From contig CAJUKE010000028.1 of assembly GCA_910587075.1 (NCBI GenBank), positions 1-39,036 on the forward strand: DNA of 39,036 nt, written 5' to 3'. How positions within the stretch are numbered: the stretch's first letter is position 1; each line of letters opens with the position of its first letter. Shown here one piece after another: positions 35,089-39,036 of the stretch. A program made the position numbers and the translations under genes. The notes beneath the pieces were generated by a model. The model had not been told where the DNA came from. It made no database searches and saw only the letters and a program-made list of their open reading frames with translations. The stretch is from an uncultured Muribaculaceae bacterium (GTDB lineage Bacteria > Bacteroidota > Bacteroidia > Bacteroidales > Muribaculaceae).

Positions 35089-37130
35089 TGAGATTCCTGT
35101 CAGTCATACTATGTTTGCTCGCCCTGTTGCCGCGGGCGGTAGCCGGGGCTCCGGCTACCGTCACGGCGGTATGCGAGGGGGGCGGCGGTGCCCCGGGTCA
35201 GGAGCTATCGGTTACCGTCGCGCTGGCCAACGATGCCCCGCTGAGCGCTTTGCAGCTTGAGATAGCCGGATTAGGCGCCTTAGGCGAGATCGTTGAGGGT
35301 TCGGCGGCGGGCACGGGGAGGGCCTCGGGGCATTCGGCAGCGGCCGGAACGCGCCCCGACGGCTCGGCCACCCTTATGCTCTACTCCACAGCGATGACCC
35401 CCATAGCCGCCGGGAGCGGCGACGTGGCATCGTTCAGAATACGCCTCGGGGAGCGCCCCGCCGACGCGTCGCTCCGGGTATCGGCCAAGTGCGCCAACGC
35501 CGAAGGGAACCCCGTGGAAGCCGCGGCCGGTTCGTTGCCGATAAGGGTAGTGGCCCCGCTGGCCGAATACCCCTCCGGCCCGGCGTATGACTTCGGGCGG
35601 GTGCCGATCAGGGGCACTTACCGCCAGGGTGTCGCCGTGCGCAACGCCGGAACCGCCCCGCTGGTTATCAGCGAGGCGCTGTTCACCGACCCGACATTCT
35701 CGGCCGACGGCCTCCCGATAACCATAGCTCCAGGCGCCAGTGCCGAGGTGAGCGTGGTGTACAACCCGGTGACGCGCGGCGCCAAGAGTTGCGCGATGAC
35801 CCTCGTGGGCAACAGCGTCGGCTCCGACAATACCCTGCGGATGCTGGCCCAGCCGTTCGCTGTGAATGAGCTGAAGGTCGGCGACGCACAGGGGGTTAGC
35901 GATAGCGAGGTGGTCATCGCGCTGTCGATGAACAATATGGACGCTGTTTCGGGCTTCACTACCGAGTTCGAGCTCCCCAGGCAGCTCGAATACGTCGAGG
36001 GTAGTTTCGCGCTCTCGCTCCGAAAGGTCGACCACGCCGCCTCGGTGGCGGTCGATGGCGGGCGCCTGCGGGTGACGGCCTACTCGCTCACCGACACCCC
36101 GTTCAGGGGTAATGATGGAGCGATAGCGTCGTTCCGGGTAAGGCTCGCGGGTCGTTACAGCGCCTCGATAACCCCCTCCAAGGCGGTTCTCGCCGCGATG
36201 GTCGACGGGGTTGTAACCAACGTCACCTCGGCTGTTTACCCGGGTATGGTGACCATTTCCTACCCCTCGGTGTCAGTTGCCGGAGAGCTGTCGATGGGGC
36301 GCACGCCGGTTACCGAGGTCGCCTCCGCGGAGCTCCGGGTAGGCAACTATGGCACGGCGCCCCTCGTGATTGAGCGGCTGACGCACGACGGCATCGACAT
36401 CCAATGCGCCGCGGAGCTCCCCCTCACCATAGCCCCGGGCGACACGGAGTCGGTTCGGCTCACCCGCGACAGCGACGTCGAGGGGGCTTTCGGTGGACTG
36501 CTTGGCCTTTACACCAACGACCCCGACAACCGTATGACGCATATCGCGCTCGACGGCATACGCTACGCGCCCAACGAACTGGTTGTGCAGCCTGAAGAGC
36601 TGTACAACAAGAACGGGCGGTGCGCGCTCCTTATCGGTCTTGACAACTACGACGCCATAAGCGCGATGCAGTTCGACCTCGTTTACCCCGAAGGGTTGAC
36701 GGCGGCTGAACCTGAGGCCCAAGGGCGTGCTGCCGGATTCGCCATCGATACCCGCCGCGTCGGGGAACGGACAGTGCGATACTTCCTCTATTCCCTCTCC
36801 GGGGCGGAGATGGCTCCAGGGGTCGGCGACGTGGCGCGGATTCCGTTCACTTTCGTCGAGGGTGAGGCCGAGGGCACCAGGCATTTTACCATTTCCGGGG
36901 TGAAGTTGTCAAATCCCGCGATGGTCGACCGCCATTCGAAGCTGTCGGACTACACCGCCTCGCTGATCATCTCTTCGGCAACCTCGGTTGCCGGGGTTTC
37001 AGCCGATGCCGATTCCGAGCAGGTTGAGTATTACACCCTTACGGGAGTGCGGGTTGACCCCTCGGCGTTGATGCCGGGGGTGTATGCGCGCCGCACCCCG
37101 GCCGGTTCGCGAATCGTGATAGTCAAGTGA
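35088..37130 (+). CDS. Modular secreted protein with three cohesin-like and two HYDIN/DUF1573-like domains
   Basis: The ATG at 35088 overlaps the protease stop (TGATG), indicating translational coupling; a GTG one codon earlier is less likely. The 680-residue product has a signal peptide (MRFLSVILCLLALLPRAVAG). Three cohesin-like modules (about 23-155, 260-395, 498-630) share patterns such as GQELSVTVALANDAPLSALQLEI, NNMDAVSGFTTEFELP, and DNYDAISAMQFDLVYPEG, each with a later LYS/AYS and GD(V/G)A(S/R)(F/I) strand. They alternate with two beta-sandwich domains of the HYDIN/DUF1573 kind (YDFGRVPIRGTYRQGVAVRNAGTAPLVI near 168-195; VGNYGTAPLVIERL near 419-432). The end (YYTLTGVRVDPSALMPGVYARR ... 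IVIVK) is a T9SS-type tail. Probable role: surface scaffold for dockerin partners; this is inferred from fold resemblance. Confidence 0.8.
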   Translation: MRFLSVILCLLALLPRAVAGAPATVTAVCEGGGGAPGQELSVTVALANDAPLSALQLEIAGLGALGEIVEGSAAGTGRASGHSAAAGTRPDGSATLMLYSTAMTPIAAGSGDVASFRIRLGERPADASLRVSAKCANAEGNPVEAAAGSLPIRVVAPLAEYPSGPAYDFGRVPIRGTYRQGVAVRNAGTAPLVISEALFTDPTFSADGLPITIAPGASAEVSVVYNPVTRGAKSCAMTLVGNSVGSDNTLRMLAQPFAVNELKVGDAQGVSDSEVVIALSMNNMDAVSGFTTEFELPRQLEYVEGSFALSLRKVDHAASVAVDGGRLRVTAYSLTDTPFRGNDGAIASFRVRLAGRYSASITPSKAVLAAMVDGVVTNVTSAVYPGMVTISYPSVSVAGELSMGRTPVTEVASAELRVGNYGTAPLVIERLTHDGIDIQCAAELPLTIAPGDTESVRLTRDSDVEGAFGGLLGLYTNDPDNRMTHIALDGIRYAPNELVVQPEELYNKNGRCALLIGLDNYDAISAMQFDLVYPEGLTAAEPEAQGRAAGFAIDTRRVGERTVRYFLYSLSGAEMAPGVGDVARIPFTFVEGEAEGTRHFTISGVKLSNPAMVDRHSKLSDYTASLIISSATSVAGVSADADSEQVEYYTLTGVRVDPSALMPGVYARRTPAGSRIVIVK

Positions 37131-37176
37131 TAAACCATTATCTTCCATTATATAGTCAATTAGAGAACTCTACTCC

Positions 37177-37210
37177 TCAGCCCCGCCCATTCGGCGGGGC
37201 TGAATCTTTT
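37177..37210 (+). terminator. Terminator of the protease-scaffold operon
   Basis: TCAGCCCCGCC (37177-37187) pairs with GGCGGGGCTGA (37193-37203) around 5 bases, followed by ATC and four T. Confidence 0.85.
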
Positions 37211-37237
37211 CAGGAAGGTTGGCTGGAGTTGGCTCCG

Positions 37238-37282
37238 TCGGACAGGTCGGACCTTTCGGACGGGTCGGACGGGTCGGACGTT
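37238..37282 (+). repeat. Five-copy 9-bp tandem repeat, TCGGACNNN
   Basis: TCGGAC starts at 37238, 37247, 37256, 37265 and 37274, exactly 9 bp apart, with variable three-base spacers (AGG, CTT, GGG, GGG, GTT). The array is in the noncoding gap before tryptophanase, just after the terminator. Confidence 0.85.
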
Positions 37283-37371
37283 GATGAAAGTGGGGAGGGT
37301 GTTGGGGGGCAGTGTTTAAAAACAGGGCGGATTTGTGAGGGGGTGGGCGGTATATTGCCGCGGATATTCCG

Positions 37372-37379
37372 TATATTTG
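37372..37379 (+). promoter_or_regulatory. -7 box of tnaA (TATATTTG)
   Basis: TATATTTG matches TAnnTTTG perfectly. No TTTG lies at the expected -33 distance, so an activator or a divergent -33 may be involved. The start of transcription would be near 37386, directly before the leader repeats. Confidence 0.6.
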
Positions 37380-37390
37380 CGAAGTATTCA

Positions 37391-37432
37391 AACCTTAATC
37401 CGCAATATCATCAACCTTAAACCGCAATATCA
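37391..37432 (+). repeat. Two-copy leader repeat before tnaA, 22-bp period
   Basis: Units at 37391-37410 and 37413-37432 begin AACCTTAA and end CCGCAATATCA, identical at 19 of 20 positions. The second copy abuts the ATG. With the -7 box 12 bases upstream, the whole 5' UTR is essentially these two units. Confidence 0.88.
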
Positions 37433-38812
37433 ATGGAACTCCCTTTTGCCGAGTCATGGCGTATCAAGATGATCGAGCCTATCCGAAAGAGCAGCCGCGA
37501 AGAGCGCGAGCAATGGATTAAAGACGCTCATTACAACGTATTCCAACTTCCTGCCGAACAGGTATATATCGACCTGCTAACGGATTCGGGCACCGGCGCC
37601 ATGAGCGACCGCCAGTGGGCGGCTATGATGACCGGCGACGAGAGTTATGCCGGGGCGCGCTCGTTTTTCAATATGAAGGACGCCGTGGAGCGCATCACCG
37701 GTTTCCCGTTCGTAATCCCCACCCATCAGGGACGCGCCGCCGAGAATGTGCTCTTCAGCGCGCTGGTCAAGGAGGGTGACATTGTGCCGGGCAACTCGCA
37801 CTTCGACACCACAAAGGGGCATATCGAGAGCCGGAAGGCTTTCGCTGTCGACTGCACTATCGACGAAGCCCGCGACACGCAGCTTGAGCATCCGTTCAAG
37901 GGGAGTGTCGATATAGCGAAACTCGAAAAGGTGGTGAGCGAGAACCGCGGACGCGTGCCGTTCATTATCGTTACCGTGACGAACAACACCGCCGGGGGGC
38001 AGCCTGTGTCGATGGCCAATCTGCGCGCCGTGCGCGAGCTCGCCGACCGCCACGGGCTCCGCGTGCTTTTCGACTCGGCCCGCTTTGCCGAGAACGCCTA
38101 CTTCATAAAGACGCGCGAGGAGGGGTATGCCGACAAGACTATCAAGGAAATCGTGCGCGAGATGTTCTCCCTGGCCGACGGTATGACGATGTCGGCCAAA
38201 AAGGACGCCATAGTGAATATGGGGGGCTTCATTGCCACCCGCCACCCCGACTGGGTTGAGGCCGCGCAGAAGTATTCGATACCCTTCGAGGGGTATCTGA
38301 CCTACGGCGGCATGAACGGGCGCGACATGGAGGCTCTGGCCGTGGGACTCGACGAGAACACGGAGTTTGACAATCTGCACACCCGCGTCCACCAGGTCGA
38401 GTACCTCGCCAAGCGCCTCGACGAGTTCGGCATCCCCTACCAGCGTCCGGCAGGCGGCCATGCGATATTTGTCGACGCCTCCAAGATTCTCACCAATGTG
38501 CCGAAGGAGGAGTTCCCGGCCCAGACTCTCACCGTAGAGCTGTACCGCGAGGCCGGTATCCGCGGCTGCGAGATCGGCTACATCCTGGCCGACCGCGACC
38601 CGGTGACGCGCGAAAACCGTTTCGGAGGCCTCGACCTGCTGCGTCTGGCCATCCCGCGCCGCACCTATACCGACAACCATATGGATGTGGTGGCTGTGGC
38701 GCTGAAGAACGTCTTTGACCGCAGGCACGAGATAACCCGCGGTGTGAAAATCACCTGGGAAGCGCCCCTGATGCGCCACTTCACCGTGCAGCTCGCCCCC
38801 GCCGGGGAGTGA
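37433..38812 (+). CDS. tnaA: Tryptophanase
   Basis: A 459-residue PLP-dependent beta-eliminating lyase that splits L-tryptophan into indole, pyruvate and ammonia in the cytoplasm. Family motifs include IPTHQGRAAENVLFS (residues about 95-109), VTVTNNTAGGQPVSM, FDSARFAENAYFI (PLP-binding Asp/Arg region) and the Schiff-base lysine in MTMSAKKDAIVNMGGF (about 252-267). The discriminating stretch reads RGCEIG, with Ile where tyrosine phenol-lyase has Arg (RSMERG), so tryptophanase is preferred. The gene is monocistronic: its own -7 box with repeat leader in front and a strong terminator behind. No TnaC-like leader peptide fits in the 46-base leader, so regulation differs from E. coli. Indole production is a known trait of gut Bacteroidales. 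Confidence 0.96.
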   Translation: MELPFAESWRIKMIEPIRKSSREEREQWIKDAHYNVFQLPAEQVYIDLLTDSGTGAMSDRQWAAMMTGDESYAGARSFFNMKDAVERITGFPFVIPTHQGRAAENVLFSALVKEGDIVPGNSHFDTTKGHIESRKAFAVDCTIDEARDTQLEHPFKGSVDIAKLEKVVSENRGRVPFIIVTVTNNTAGGQPVSMANLRAVRELADRHGLRVLFDSARFAENAYFIKTREEGYADKTIKEIVREMFSLADGMTMSAKKDAIVNMGGFIATRHPDWVEAAQKYSIPFEGYLTYGGMNGRDMEALAVGLDENTEFDNLHTRVHQVEYLAKRLDEFGIPYQRPAGGHAIFVDASKILTNVPKEEFPAQTLTVELYREAGIRGCEIGYILADRDPVTRENRFGGLDLLRLAIPRRTYTDNHMDVVAVALKNVFDRRHEITRGVKITWEAPLMRHFTVQLAPAGE

Positions 38813-38840
38813 TGCCGGGCGGGGTGGTTGCTCCGAACTT

Positions 38841-38886
38841 GCGCCGAACTTGCTCCGTCGAACGGAGCAAGTTCGGCGCGTTTTTT
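38841..38886 (+). terminator. Terminator of tnaA
   Basis: A perfect 18-bp stem (38841-38858 with 38862-38879; arms begin GCGCCGAACTTG) with a 3-base loop is followed by G and six T. Confidence 0.95.
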
Positions 38887-38937
38887 GGGGAAAATGGGGT
38901 CGATTGGAAAAAGGTTGTGAAAAAAGTGTGGCGGAAA

Positions 38938-38969
38938 TTTGGCGGGTTCGCGGAAAACGCGTAACTTTG
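38938..38969 (+). promoter_or_regulatory. Canonical promoter of the tRNA gene
   Basis: TTTG (38938-38941) and TAACTTTG (38962-38969) are 20 bp apart, fitting TTTG-N20-TAnnTTTG. Transcription would start near 38976, about 8 bases before the tRNA. Confidence 0.78.
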
Positions 38970-38983
38970 CAGCGCAAACAATC

Positions 38984-39036
38984 GGGGTACTAGCTCATCT
39001 GGCTAGAGCGCGACACTGGCAGTGTCGAGGTGAGCG
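38984..39036 (+). tRNA. tRNA-Ala(GGC), 3' end beyond the window
   Basis: The first 53 bases of a tRNA are present: acceptor strand GGGGTAC with G at position 3 (alanine identity element if paired with U70), TA, a D-arm GCTC...GAGC, and an anticodon arm with stem CGACA/TGTCG around CTGGCAG. The anticodon is GGC, which reads Ala codon GCC. The variable loop and the beginning of the T-arm follow before the window ends. Confidence 0.88.

Noticed and set aside
37127..37420. Short frame between the scaffold and tnaA, with Ser-Asp repeats
   Set aside because: It spans a strong terminator, a 9-bp minisatellite and the tnaA -7 box. The Ser-Asp pattern is only a translation of the repeat.
37386..37432. 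TnaC-like leader peptide before tnaA
   Set aside because: Only about 46 bases separate the predicted transcription start from the ATG, and no short Trp-containing frame is present.
37433..38812. Tyrosine phenol-lyase as an alternative identity
   Set aside because: The discriminating motif reads RGCEIG with Ile rather than the Arg of RSMERG, which favours tryptophanase.

Overview
The window comes from a GC-rich member of the order Bacteroidales, most likely a gut Muribaculaceae-type organism; the family is an inference. The order is supported by four things. A PorZ-like type IX secretion (T9SS) component and several T9SS-type C-terminal sorting tails are present. Several promoters fit the Bacteroidetes TTTG-N19/21-TAnnTTTG pattern. 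Start codons are preceded by A-rich leaders without Shine-Dalgarno sequences. Three glycogen-metabolism genes are ordered debranching-like, glycosyltransferase, GH57.

Layout. 1-1787 (-) is the 5' part of a secreted protein of unknown function, with a three-copy tandem repeat in its leader. 1990-3273 (-) is an AT-rich AAA/DUF4143 ATPase, probably an acquired insert, with a canonical promoter and two palindromic operator-like boxes. 3592-13097 (-) is a housekeeping run; in transcription order it reads nadA, leuS, rdgB, porZ, an LtaS/sulfatase-type membrane enzyme and rubrerythrin. The 13.1-13.6 kb gap has AT-rich DNA and a cluster of DnaA-box-like sequences, and is a candidate replication origin. 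It is followed by dtd (+) with a strong terminator. 14149-17001 (-) is a solitary outer-membrane beta-barrel receptor. 17434-24417 (-) is an RND efflux operon (adaptor, pump, outer-membrane channel) ending in an lpxA-like gene. From 24.6 kb everything is on the + strand: a GT4 glycosyltransferase, the glycogen trio (25906-30666), a subtilase plus cohesin-like scaffold pair (30983-37130), tryptophanase (37433-38812), and the start of a tRNA-Ala at the window end.

Most interesting content. (1) The protease/scaffold pair looks like a T9SS-exported, dockerin- and cohesin-bearing surface proteolytic complex. The protease's signal peptide is split from its mature frame by one base at a C8 tract, and about 1.1 kb in its middle is AT-rich inside a GC-rich gene, suggesting slippage-based switching and domain replacement. 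(2) In the glycogen operon, the debranching-like and GH57 proteins both carry substitutions at expected catalytic positions, and the GH57 protein ends in a coiled coil and a Lys/Ala/Pro tail. (3) Four unrelated genes have short, locus-specific tandem duplications between promoter and start codon. Family assignments and canonical motifs come from memory of the families; no database search was run.
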